Source: Variovorax boronicumulans (GTDB lineage: Bacteria > Pseudomonadota > Gammaproteobacteria > Burkholderiales > Burkholderiaceae_C). From it: DNA of 64,000 bases. Positions within the stretch are counted from its first letter, which is position 1, and each line of letters opens with the position of its first letter. Below are positions 50,604 to 58,976 of this stretch, piece after piece. The stretch is from positions 248,001 to 312,000 of the forward strand of contig NZ_JAUSSG010000009.1 of the NCBI RefSeq assembly GCF_030812215.1, in the 5' to 3' direction. The notes under the pieces are model-generated. The model was not told the origin of the DNA, searched no databases, and saw only the letters and a list, made by a program, of their open reading frames with translations. The position numbers and the translations under genes were made by a program.

Positions 50604-51599
50604 CTACTCAGCCGTTTTCAAAACAGAGGCAACACGCCCTCTCCGCGCATACCTCTGAGCCAACACAGCACAAACCATCAACTGCATCTGATGAAACAAC
50701 ATCAAAGGCAACACGATGGCCCCCACTGCATGCGAAGGAAACAGCACCTTCGCCATAGGAATCCCACTCGCCAGGCTCTTCTTGGACCCACAGAAGACGA
50801 TCGTGATCTCGTCCTCCATATCGAACCCCAGCTTGCGCGCCAACAGCGTAGTCAGGGTCAGAGCAAGTGCCAGCACCACCGCACAGGCCACAAGCAACCC
50901 GACCAGCGCATGCGCAGGCACTTGCCTCCAAAGCCCCTCGATCACAGCCGCGCTGAACGCCGTATAGACCACCAACAGAATCGACCCCTGGTCCACGAAC
51001 TTCAACACCGCCGCACGACGCTGAATCCATTTGCCGATCCAGGGCCGCAAGAGATGCCCGACAAGAAACGGCACCATCAACTGCAGCAGAATCCGCCCGA
51101 TCGACCCCAGCGAAGAACTCGCATGCCCCCCGTTCGGCAGCACCACCAGATTGACCAGCAAAGGCGTGATGAACACCCCCAGCAAGGTGGACGCTGAGGC
51201 GCTGCAGATGGCAGCCGGCAGGTTCCCCCGCGCCATCGCCGTGAACGCAATCGCCGACTGCACCGTGGCCGGCAGCACGCAGAGATACAGCACCCCTGTG
51301 TAGAGCTCGGGCGTCATCAGCGGCAGGAGCAGCGGCTTGAGCGCCAATCCCAGCAGCGGAAACAGCACGAAGGTGCTGCCGAACACCAGCAGGTGCAGCC
51401 GCCAGTGCGTGATGCCGTTCATGATCGCCTCGCGCGACAGCTTGGCGCCGTGCAGGAAGAACAGGAGGCCGATGGCCACCGTCGTCAGCCGTTCGAACAA
51501 ATGCGCCGCATCGCCGCTCGCGGGCAGCAGGCTGGCCAGGGTGACGACCGAAAGAAGCGCAAAGGTGAAGTTGTCGGGAAGAAAGCGGGAGCGGGACAT
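50604..51599 (-). CDS. Bile acid:sodium symporter (SBF/SLC10A7-like) family protein
   Basis: A 331-residue integral membrane protein with about ten hydrophobic segments. LFFLHGAKLSREAIMNGITHWRLHLLVFGSTFVLFPLLG and LPATVQSAIAFTAMARGNLPAAICSASASTLLGVFITPLLV match the SBF-like group (YfeH, SLC10A7). The late segment VFCGSKKSLASGIPMAKVLF is also typical. The transported solute is unknown. It is convergent with the Na/Pi gene across the inverted repeat. Its last 40 or so codons are nearly free of C-ending codons, unlike its start. Confidence 0.9.
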   Translation of the reverse strand: MSRSRFLPDNFTFALLSVVTLASLLPASGDAAHLFERLTTVAIGLLFFLHGAKLSREAIMNGITHWRLHLLVFGSTFVLFPLLGLALKPLLLPLMTPELYTGVLYLCVLPATVQSAIAFTAMARGNLPAAICSASASTLLGVFITPLLVNLVVLPNGGHASSSLGSIGRILLQLMVPFLVGHLLRPWIGKWIQRRAAVLKFVDQGSILLVVYTAFSAAVIEGLWRQVPAHALVGLLVACAVVLALALTLTTLLARKLGFDMEDEITIVFCGSKKSLASGIPMAKVLFPSHAVGAIVLPLMLFHQMQLMVCAVLAQRYARRGRVASVLKTAE

Positions 51600-51788
51600 G
51601 ACGGGAAGAGCGCCCCACGACGCGACCCGTGCGGCAGGCAGAAAAAAGATTCAGCAGATGGATAAGTGATTTCCGCGCATGAATCTCGTCGCCAATTTGC
51701 GGAGCCCGGCGCGTGCTCCTCGCGCCCTGTGAGGTGATTTTCGGCGAAGGCCCGCATCGCTTGCAGGCCGGCCGCCGAATGTCCGACC

Positions 51789-52187
51789 TCAGTGTGCAGT
51801 TGGCGAACTGAACCGCTCCTGACGGCGGCGCTGGCAGTAGTCGATCAGGTCGTCGATCTCCGTGGCCTTGTCGAACACGGCGTCGGCGCCCAGGTGCACG
51901 CACTTGCGCCGGATCTCGGGTGTGGCGTAGTTGCTGAGCACCACGATCTTTTGCGCCGGGTCGCGCTGGCGGCAGGCCTCGAGCACCCGGAAACCGGTGC
52001 CGTCCTTCAGGAACAGGTCGACGATGGCCAGGTCCCACAGCGCCAGGTTGCGCGTGAGCCAGCGCGAACCCTCGGCCTCCGTCTCGGCCTCGCCGACCGG
52101 ATCGACCCGCGCCACCTCGCGCAAAGTGCCCACGAGGCTTTCGCGGATGGTGGGGTTGTCCTCGACGATGAAGGTGCGAATGTTCAT
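51789..52187 (-). CDS. Single-domain response regulator
   Basis: A 132-residue receiver domain without an output domain. Phosphoacceptor D57 lies in WDLAIVDLFLKDGTG, acidic residues in IVEDN near 7-11, the switch serine in VVLSNYA and the lysine in VFDKATE. Lone receivers act as phosphorelay intermediates or bind partner proteins. No histidine kinase is nearby. The ATG at 52187, behind GAGGCAAG, is preferred to an upstream in-frame ATG at 52214. Confidence 0.88.
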   Translation of the reverse strand: MNIRTFIVEDNPTIRESLVGTLREVARVDPVGEAETEAEGSRWLTRNLALWDLAIVDLFLKDGTGFRVLEACRQRDPAQKIVVLSNYATPEIRRKCVHLGADAVFDKATEIDDLIDYCQRRRQERFSSPTAH

Positions 52188-52305
52188 GACGGCTTGCCTC
52201 GTTGCGATGGACACAGCCTACAAAGTGCGCCCGCCACAAGTCGAAGGCATGACACCCCACCGCGGGTAGGACAGGACTGGCTGTGCCTGTCTGCCCCGCT
52301 TCGCC

Positions 52306-53289
52306 TCAGAGCGTGAGGATCGTGCAGCCCGTGGTCTTGCGCGCTTCCAGGTCGCGGTGCGCCTGCTGCACGTCGGCCAGGGCGTAGCGCTGGTCGATCG
52401 GGATCTTCACCGCGCCGCTCGCGACCACCGCGAACAGGTCGTCGGCCATGGCCTGCGTGGCTTCGCGCGTGGCGATGTGGGTAAAGAGCGTGGGCCGCGT
52501 CACATAGAGCGAGCCCTTGGAAGCCAGCGTCCCCAGGTTGATCGGCGGCACCGGACCCGAGCCGTTGCCGAAGATCGCGAGCAGCCCGAAGGGGCGCAGG
52601 CACTCGATGGAGCCCTCGTAGGTGTCCTTGCCCACCGAGTCGTACACCACCTTCACGCCCTTGCCGCCGGTGATCTCCTTCACACGGGCCGCGAAGTTCT
52701 CGGTGCTGTAGTTGATGGCGTGCGCCGCGCCGTGGTCGAGTGCCAGCTTGCACTTGGCGTCGCTGCCCGCGGTGCCGATCAGCTGCAGGCCCAGCGCCTT
52801 GGCCCACTGGCAGGCGATGAGGCCGACACCGCCGGCCGCCGCATGGAACAGGATGAAGTCGCCGGGCTGCAGGCCTTCGGCGGGCAGCGTCTTCTTGAGC
52901 AGGTACTGCGTGGTCAGGCCCTTGAGCATCATGGCCGCACCGGTCTCGAAGGAGATGGCATCGGGCAGCTTGCAGACGTTCTTGGCCGGCATCACGCGCA
53001 GCTCGCTGTAGGCACCGGGCGGGTTGCTTGCATAGGCGGCACGGTCGCCGGGCGCCAGGTGCACGACGCCCTCGCCCACCGCCTCGACCACGCCCGAGGC
53101 TTCCATGCCGAGCTGCAACGGCATCTGGAACGGGTAGAGCCCGCTGCGCTGGTAGGTGTCGATGAAGTTCAGGCCCACGGCCTTGTGGCGGATGCGGATC
53201 TCGCCGGGACCGGGGTCACCGACTTCCACGTCGACGATCTTCAGTTCTTCGGGGCCGCCATGGCGGTCGATACGGACAGCTTTGCTCAT
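52306..53289 (-). CDS. NADPH:quinone oxidoreductase / zinc-independent alcohol dehydrogenase family
   Basis: A 327-residue medium-chain reductase. The N-terminal GroES-like part includes HKAVGLNFIDTYQRSGLYP, a Qor signature, and GMEASGVVEAVGEGV. The NADPH loop is FHAAAGGVGLIACQWAKALG. The catalytic zinc ligands of alcohol dehydrogenases are absent. Qor-type enzymes reduce quinones and carbonyls in the cytoplasm. It stands between the receiver gene and a glycosyltransferase gene, all leftward. Confidence 0.93.
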   Translation of the reverse strand: MSKAVRIDRHGGPEELKIVDVEVGDPGPGEIRIRHKAVGLNFIDTYQRSGLYPFQMPLQLGMEASGVVEAVGEGVVHLAPGDRAAYASNPPGAYSELRVMPAKNVCKLPDAISFETGAAMMLKGLTTQYLLKKTLPAEGLQPGDFILFHAAAGGVGLIACQWAKALGLQLIGTAGSDAKCKLALDHGAAHAINYSTENFAARVKEITGGKGVKVVYDSVGKDTYEGSIECLRPFGLLAIFGNGSGPVPPINLGTLASKGSLYVTRPTLFTHIATREATQAMADDLFAVVASGAVKIPIDQRYALADVQQAHRDLEARKTTGCTILTL

Positions 53290-53347
53290 AGGAAGGTTCT
53301 CGGGGTGAGGGAAGGAAGGGACAGTACCGAAAAACCCGGCTCGGGTC

Positions 53348-54415
53348 TCAGGCAGGGATTTTCAGCGCGTCGCTCAGGAAACCGCGGTACCGGTCGGCGA
53401 GATCGGCGTTCGTTTGCGCAAGAACGAGGTGGAGAAAATCGATGGTGCTTTCGAGCGTGAGCCAGTCGTTGTTCAGGATGACCGTGTTCAGCTGCTGCAA
53501 GACTTCGCCCCCCAAGCCGAGCGCCGGCAGGTCGCTTTGCTGAAGCCGCGCGATGGCGATCTTGATGTTGGTCTCGAACATGAACTGGGCGCAGGCTCGC
53601 CGCCCATCGGCGTCCGCCAGCGGCGAATACCTGCCGAGAAAGAAGCAGGCCCCCTCGGTTGCGGTGAACACCAACTGCAGGTGGCTCACGAGCGGCGGCA
53701 AACCCAGCGCCGCGTAGTGGGCGATGGAGTCGTTGCCTCCCATTTCGTGGGTCCCTTCGGCCGCATACAGGATCTGGCCCGCCGCGGCGTTGCGCACGCG
53801 GCCGCCGCAGACCATCGCGTAGCTGAACCACCAGTCGTGAAAAGGCGCCTCGATCGGACAGGCATTCAGGAAGGCGACCGTGCCTTCGAGGCTGCGCTTC
53901 CTGAAGACCGAATAGAACAACAGGTTGTAGCCGCCCCAGCAGTTGTGGTTCTCGATCAGCCGCTCGACGGGCGAGGCCTGATCGAGCTGCGGCACCGCCT
54001 GGGGCACGGTCAGGATGGACCCGCCCTTGCTCACGATGTACGAGGTGTAGGCGGCGGAGACGCTCGCGTCCTGTTGCAGGATCTCGTGCGCGCGCACCAT
54101 GTAGTCGTCCGAGATGTAGTCGTCGTCCGCATGGAACATCAGGATTCCGGAAACCGATTTCCCGAACAGGTCCAGCAGGTTCATCTGCCCGGAAATCCGC
54201 TGCGGCCGGCAATGGATGTCGATCCACTCGGGGCTCCATTCCGCCAGGCGCCAGAGGAATTCGTGCTTCTGCGGGTTCTGGCTGTTGTCGCCGACGACGA
54301 GGCGCATTCGCCCTTCGCTGCCGGCCACGAGGGCGGCAAGCCCGGCCAGGACGCGGCGGGCCTTGGCGTCGTTGCGGTAGGTGGGCACCAGGATGGTCAG
54401 CGCGTCGAAAATCAT
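53348..54415 (-). CDS. Family 2-like glycosyltransferase
   Basis: A 355-residue protein with an N-terminal GT-A fold: TILVPTYRNDAKARRVLAGL at the start, LVVGDNSQN for nucleotide-sugar binding, and the metal-binding DDD at 97-99 (MFHADDDYISDDYM). The C-terminal half is not of a family I recognise. No membrane segment is evident. The product is probably a glycan or glycosylated protein. The ATG at 54415 gives a proper GT2 start; the frame's upstream extension is shadow sequence. Confidence 0.85.
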   Translation of the reverse strand: MIFDALTILVPTYRNDAKARRVLAGLAALVAGSEGRMRLVVGDNSQNPQKHEFLWRLAEWSPEWIDIHCRPQRISGQMNLLDLFGKSVSGILMFHADDDYISDDYMVRAHEILQQDASVSAAYTSYIVSKGGSILTVPQAVPQLDQASPVERLIENHNCWGGYNLLFYSVFRKRSLEGTVAFLNACPIEAPFHDWWFSYAMVCGGRVRNAAAGQILYAAEGTHEMGGNDSIAHYAALGLPPLVSHLQLVFTATEGACFFLGRYSPLADADGRRACAQFMFETNIKIAIARLQQSDLPALGLGGEVLQQLNTVILNNDWLTLESTIDFLHLVLAQTNADLADRYRGFLSDALKIPA

Positions 54416-54485
54416 TCGGTGATCGTGCCACGTTTGGTGCCCGCCGAAGCACACCTGCGATGCCCGCCCGTTAGAGTCGACGTCC

Positions 54486-55388
54486 ATGCAGACACAGCGC
54501 CTCACGCCCCTCACCGTTCTCCTGCTGACCACGCCACCGCTGCTTTGGGCCGGCAATGCCGTCGTCGGCCGGCTGGTGCGCGAGCTGGTGTCGCCGCTCA
54601 CGCTGAACTTCGTGCGCTGGGTGATCGCGTTCGTGCTGCTCTTGCCTTTCGCGGCGGCGGTGCTGCGCCGCGACAGCACGCTCTGGGCGCACTGGAAGCG
54701 CTATGCGCTGCTCGGACTGCTGGGCATCGGCCTGTACAACGCCTTCCAGTACCTGGCGCTGCAGACCTCCACGCCGATCAACGTCACGCTGGTGGGCTCC
54801 AGCCTGCCGCTGTGGATGCTCGCCACGGGCACCCTCTTCTTCGGCGCGCGCGTCAACGGGCGCGAGATCGCAGGTGCGCTGCTTTCGATGCTCGGCGTGC
54901 TGCTGGTGCTGAGCCGCGGCGAGTGGCGCCAGCTGCTCGGGCTGCGGCTGGTGCCGGGCGATCTGTACATGATCGCCGGCACCATCGCCTGGGCCTTCTA
55001 CAGCTGGCTGCTGGCGCGCACGCACGAGCCGAAGCAGGTGCGACAGGACTGGGCGGCCTTCCTGATGGCACAGCTGGTGTTTGGCCTCGCCTGGTCAGGG
55101 GCGCTGGCTGCCGGCGAGTGGACGCTGACCGATGCACACATCGACCTGGGTTGGCCACTCCTCGCCGCGATGGCGTTCATCGGCATCGGCCCCGCGGTGG
55201 TGGCCTACCGCTGCTGGGGCACGGGCGTGCAGCGCGCGGGGCCGCAGGCGGCGAGCATCTTCATGAACCTCACGCCGCTCTTTGCGGCGCTGCTTTCGGC
55301 GGCGTTCCTGCGCGAGGCGCCGCACTGGTATCACGGTGTGGCGTTCGTGCTGATCGTGGGTGGGATCGTTGTGTCGTCGCGGCGCTAG
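54486..55388 (+). CDS. EamA/DMT family transporter (first)
   Basis: A 300-residue inner-membrane protein made of two five-helix EamA repeats. The first holds PPLLWAGNAVVGRLVRELVSPLTLNFVRW, the second DLYMIAGTIAWAFYSWLLAR and ASIFMNLTPLFAALLSAAFLRE. Such exporters move amino acids, metabolites or nucleotide sugars. It is divergent from the GT2-like gene (70 nt) and converges with the GT17 gene, sharing a CTAG at the stops. Confidence 0.93.
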   Translation: MQTQRLTPLTVLLLTTPPLLWAGNAVVGRLVRELVSPLTLNFVRWVIAFVLLLPFAAAVLRRDSTLWAHWKRYALLGLLGIGLYNAFQYLALQTSTPINVTLVGSSLPLWMLATGTLFFGARVNGREIAGALLSMLGVLLVLSRGEWRQLLGLRLVPGDLYMIAGTIAWAFYSWLLARTHEPKQVRQDWAAFLMAQLVFGLAWSGALAAGEWTLTDAHIDLGWPLLAAMAFIGIGPAVVAYRCWGTGVQRAGPQAASIFMNLTPLFAALLSAAFLREAPHWYHGVAFVLIVGGIVVSSRR

Positions 55389-57154
55389 GGCGTCGACGCA
55401 AACAGGTGCGCCAGTTCAGGCTGGCCCGCCAGCCACTGCGGCGCCTCGTCGCGCCCGACCAGTCGCCACGCGTAGCCCGGGCGGTCGTACAGGTCCTTGC
55501 CCGAAGCCAGAAGCGCCGGGATATCGATGGCAGCCAGGAATTCAGCCGAGTTGTATTCCTGGTGCGCGAAGCCGCGAATCTTCGCGCGCACAGCCGCCTC
55601 GTCCATCGCGAGGTACGAGAGATGCCAGCCGGCTTCCGCAAGGATCAGCGCAGGCTGGGCGCCGGTGCGTACCCGCATGCGCAACTGGTCGGGCGTGAGC
55701 ACATCCAGTTGCGCGCGCGTCGCCGCGACAGTCCAGACCGACGAAGCCTCCGGCCCTTCGACGTTGCGGTAGTTGGCGTAGAAGTAATAGAACGCCAGGC
55801 ACAGCCCGAAGACCGCGTGCCGCCGGTCGTCGCGCATTGCCTGAACCACCGACGCGCGCGGAATCTCGTCGGCATCGGAAATCAGGATGAGGTCGTCGGG
55901 CGCCGCATCGTGCAGCCCCCGCACGATCTGGTTGCGCTGGAATTTCTCGCGAATCCAGAAGCCGGACTTCGGCGTGTCGGAGAGCCAGTCGCCGACCACG
56001 GGCATCGCGTCCGCCGCCTCGTCGACGACCGGCATGTCGTGCACCGCGATGTAGCGGATGCGCGGCAGGAATGAGGCAATGCGCGGGTCGGCGGCATCGA
56101 AGCGCAGCGCCTTCGGTTCGCCGCTGAAGGTGCGGTCGGCCTCGACGATGACGAAACAATCGACCACCTCCGACAGCTCATGCAGCCGCGCCGCGAGGAT
56201 GTCGGCCTCGCCGTTGTAGGTGATGCAGTCGTACACCCTGCGCGGCCCGGCATTCGGCACCACCGGCTCGGGCGCAAACTCGATGCGGTAGCCATTGCGC
56301 TCGAACATCTGCAGGATGTCGCGCTCGCCGTACCAGGCATCGAGCTGCGACAGCGGAATCAGCGACCGCAGCGTGAGCGGCGAAAGACTCGCCAGTTGCC
56401 GCACCTTCGCGTGGTGCCCGAACAGCAGCATCGCGTTGTAGCCGTGGTGCAGCTGAGGCCCCGCATGCTCGATGGAAAAACTGCGTGCCAGCTCCAGCGG
56501 CGCAAAGCGCATGCCGACAGTTTCTAGCGCCGGACGCAGCACGCCGCTCAGTTGCACGTCTTCGAGCAGCGCGTTGTGCTGCCAGTGCATTTTCAGCGGA
56601 TCGCCTTGCACCGCATCGGGCGGCGGGATCTCGACGCGGATGTGCGGGTGGTCGACCAGCGCGCGCATGAAGCGGCGGCTGCGCAGGCTGAAGCCGCCGT
56701 TCTGGATCGGCGTGACGACGTGATCGGGCTTGTCCAGTTCATCGGCCCACTCGAAGCGGTTGCGCCAGTACGTGCCTTGCGGCGTGTCGATCTTCGCGAG
56801 GTGGATCGGTGCGCCGACGTAGTCGAAGTCCAGGAACTCGTCGCGCCAGTTGTCCGCATTGACGACCCAGCCGTCTTCCTGCACCACCAGCGCGAATTCG
56901 GTCTGCACCACGCGCCAGAGCGCGAACATCATGAACCAGCCGTACTCGTGGTAGTTCAGTGGCGCGATCGGCACGTGCGCGATGCCCGCCGGCAGGTCAT
57001 GGGGCGCCTGCGGGCTGCACAGCAGCGCACGCGCACCCGGCATCTGTGCCTGGCTGTGCTGCAGCGCCATCGCCGCGCCGCGCGCGTCGTGCAGCCCGGT
57101 GACCGACACCAGCGTTATCTTCCTGAAAGACCCGCTGTTGTTGTTGCTGCTCAC
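55385..57154 (-). CDS. DUF5672-GT17 (beta-1,4-N-acetylglucosaminyltransferase family) fusion protein
   Basis: A 589-residue cytoplasmic protein with two halves. Residues about 60-245 resemble DUF5672 (NYHEYGWFMMFALWRVVQTEF, ALVVQEDGWVVN, FDYVGAP). Residues about 305-560 resemble glycosyltransferase family 17 (YDCITYNGEADILAARLHEL, FVIVEADRTFSGEPK, DLILISDADEIPRASVV with the DAD metal motif at 427-429). Both are glycosyltransferase-type. The start is a GTG at 57154, 6 nt after GGGAGG. It follows the SDR gene by 29 nt. Confidence 0.82.
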   Translation of the reverse strand: MSSNNNSGSFRKITLVSVTGLHDARGAAMALQHSQAQMPGARALLCSPQAPHDLPAGIAHVPIAPLNYHEYGWFMMFALWRVVQTEFALVVQEDGWVVNADNWRDEFLDFDYVGAPIHLAKIDTPQGTYWRNRFEWADELDKPDHVVTPIQNGGFSLRSRRFMRALVDHPHIRVEIPPPDAVQGDPLKMHWQHNALLEDVQLSGVLRPALETVGMRFAPLELARSFSIEHAGPQLHHGYNAMLLFGHHAKVRQLASLSPLTLRSLIPLSQLDAWYGERDILQMFERNGYRIEFAPEPVVPNAGPRRVYDCITYNGEADILAARLHELSEVVDCFVIVEADRTFSGEPKALRFDAADPRIASFLPRIRYIAVHDMPVVDEAADAMPVVGDWLSDTPKSGFWIREKFQRNQIVRGLHDAAPDDLILISDADEIPRASVVQAMRDDRRHAVFGLCLAFYYFYANYRNVEGPEASSVWTVAATRAQLDVLTPDQLRMRVRTGAQPALILAEAGWHLSYLAMDEAAVRAKIRGFAHQEYNSAEFLAAIDIPALLASGKDLYDRPGYAWRLVGRDEAPQWLAGQPELAHLFASTP

Positions 57155-57183
57155 GATGCGCCTCCCTTCGCCCGCGAGCCGAC

Positions 57184-57978
57184 TCAGTAGGTGCCGGGGT
57201 AGGCGCCGCCGTCGGCCAGCACGTTCTGGCCCGTCATGTAGCCGGCCTGCATGCTGCAGAGAAACGCGCAGATGGCGCCGAACTCGGCGGGCGTGCCGAA
57301 GCGCTTGGCCGGGATGTTCTTCTTGCGAGCTTCCCACACGGTGTCGAAGTCCTGGCCGGTCTTCTGGGCCGTGCCGGCCATCGTGCCCTTCAGGCGATCG
57401 GTGTCGAAGGAGCCGGGCAAGAGGTTGTTGATGGTGACGCCCTGCGCCGCGATGGCCGTGCGCGCCACGCCGGCCACGAAACCGGTGAGGCCGCTGCGCG
57501 CGCCATTGGAAAGGCCCAGGATGTCGATGGGCGACTTCACCGAACTCGAGGTGATGTTCACGATGCGGCCAAAACCGCGCTTGGCCATGCCGTCCACCGT
57601 GGCCTTGATGAGCTCGATGGGCGTGAGCATGTTCGCGTCGACCGCCTTGATCCACGCCTCGCGGTCCCAGTTGCGGAAGTCGCCGGGCGGCGGGCCGCCG
57701 GCGTTGGTGACGACGATGTCGAAGTCATGGCCCAGCGCGAACACGGCCGCGCGGCCGGCTTCGGTGGTGATGTCGGCGGCCACGTGCTTGACGAACGGCG
57801 CGCCCGATGCGCCTGCCGCCTCGGTGAGCTTCTTCGCAGCCGCTTCCAGTGCCTCGGCACCGCGCGCCACGATCACCACGTTGACGCCCTCGCGCACCAG
57901 CGCCTCGGCGCAGCCGTAGCCCAGCCCCTTGCTCGCGCCGCACACCAGCGCGGTCTTGCCCGCAATGCCCAGATCCAT
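57184..57978 (-). CDS. Short-chain dehydrogenase/reductase with an altered active-site motif
   Basis: A 264-residue SDR. GASKGLGYG at 14-22 is the NAD(P) loop and NAG at 92-94 is present. In the catalytic region NITSSSVKSP is followed by LSNGARSGL at 156-164, so the YxxxK tetrad reads SNGAR (157-161): Tyr and Lys are replaced by Ser and Arg. Such variants are known in annotated SDRs; activity is uncertain. GGAGCAAC lies before the ATG at 57978. It sits 11 nt downstream of the EamA gene. Confidence 0.88.
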   Translation of the reverse strand: MDLGIAGKTALVCGASKGLGYGCAEALVREGVNVVIVARGAEALEAAAKKLTEAAGASGAPFVKHVAADITTEAGRAAVFALGHDFDIVVTNAGGPPPGDFRNWDREAWIKAVDANMLTPIELIKATVDGMAKRGFGRIVNITSSSVKSPIDILGLSNGARSGLTGFVAGVARTAIAAQGVTINNLLPGSFDTDRLKGTMAGTAQKTGQDFDTVWEARKKNIPAKRFGTPAEFGAICAFLCSMQAGYMTGQNVLADGGAYPGTY

Positions 57979-57989
57979 GTTTGTTGCTC

Positions 57990-58955
57990 CTAACGTGCAG
58001 GGGCTTCGCGCCCCTTGCGTGTGAAAACGAAGATGCCCGCAATGACGAGCACCGTGCCGGCCGCGATCCACGCGGTGAACGGCTCATCGAGTATGACCAC
58101 CCCCATGAGGATGGTCGACAGGGGCCCGATCATGCCGGTTTGCGCCGCCACCGCGGGGCCGATGCGCTCGATGGCCATCATGACCATCAGGACAGGCACC
58201 GCCGTGCACACCGTGGCGTTGAGCACCGACAGCCAGATGACCTCGGGCGCGAGTTGCATCGCCACGCTGATCGGTCGCGTGAGCACGAACTGCAGGATGC
58301 ACAGCACACAAGCCACGGTCGTGGCCAGGCCCACGAGCCTGAGCGAACCGAGCCGCTTGACGAACTCGCCGCTGTAGACGAGGTAGCCCGCGTAGCTCAC
58401 CGCGCTCAGGAACACGAGGAACGCGCCCCAGGCCGCGGCGCCACCGCCCTTGCCGCCGCCACCGGTCCAGAGTTCGTGGCCGAACACCAGCAGCACGCCG
58501 GCATAGCTCACGATCATGCCCAGCACCTGCGGGCGCGTGGCGCGCCGCCGGTAAAGGATCCAGCCGAACAGCAGCACCAGCGTGGGGTTGAGATACAGGA
58601 TCAGCCGCTCGAAGCTCGCCGAGATGTAGGCGAGCCCCGCGAAGTCGAGAAAGCTCGCAAGGTAGTAGCCTGAGAAGCCCAGGCCGATGACGCCGAGCCA
58701 GTCGCGAAAGGTGAGCGCCGGCTTGCCGCGCCCCGCCCACCACGCCATCACCGCGAACAGCGGCAGCGCAAAGAGCATGCGCAGCATGATGAGCGTGATG
58801 GCGTCCACGCCGTAGCGGTAGGCCAGCTTGACGATGATGGCCTTGCCGCTGAAGGCAATGGCGCCCAGCGAGGCGAGGATGAGGCCGGGCGCAATGCTCT
58901 TTGCGCCGGCATGAGAAGAAGAGGGGATGCCGGTCTGTGCGGCGGTCTTGGTCAT
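57990..58955 (-). CDS. EamA/DMT family transporter (second)
   Basis: A 321-residue membrane protein with ten hydrophobic segments. GLILASLGAIAFSGKAIIVKLAYRYGVDAITLIMLRM starts the first EamA repeat, and IERIGPAVAAQTGMIGPLSTILMGVVILDEPF ends the second. It is unlike the first EamA protein in sequence, so not a recent duplicate. The substrate is unknown. It lies 21 nt downstream of the gamma-glutamyltransferase and upstream of the SDR, so they form one leftward run. Confidence 0.92.
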   Translation of the reverse strand: MTKTAAQTGIPSSSHAGAKSIAPGLILASLGAIAFSGKAIIVKLAYRYGVDAITLIMLRMLFALPLFAVMAWWAGRGKPALTFRDWLGVIGLGFSGYYLASFLDFAGLAYISASFERLILYLNPTLVLLFGWILYRRRATRPQVLGMIVSYAGVLLVFGHELWTGGGGKGGGAAAWGAFLVFLSAVSYAGYLVYSGEFVKRLGSLRLVGLATTVACVLCILQFVLTRPISVAMQLAPEVIWLSVLNATVCTAVPVLMVMMAIERIGPAVAAQTGMIGPLSTILMGVVILDEPFTAWIAAGTVLVIAGIFVFTRKGREAPAR

Positions 58956-58976
58956 CCCCCGATCATCGCGCGCCCG

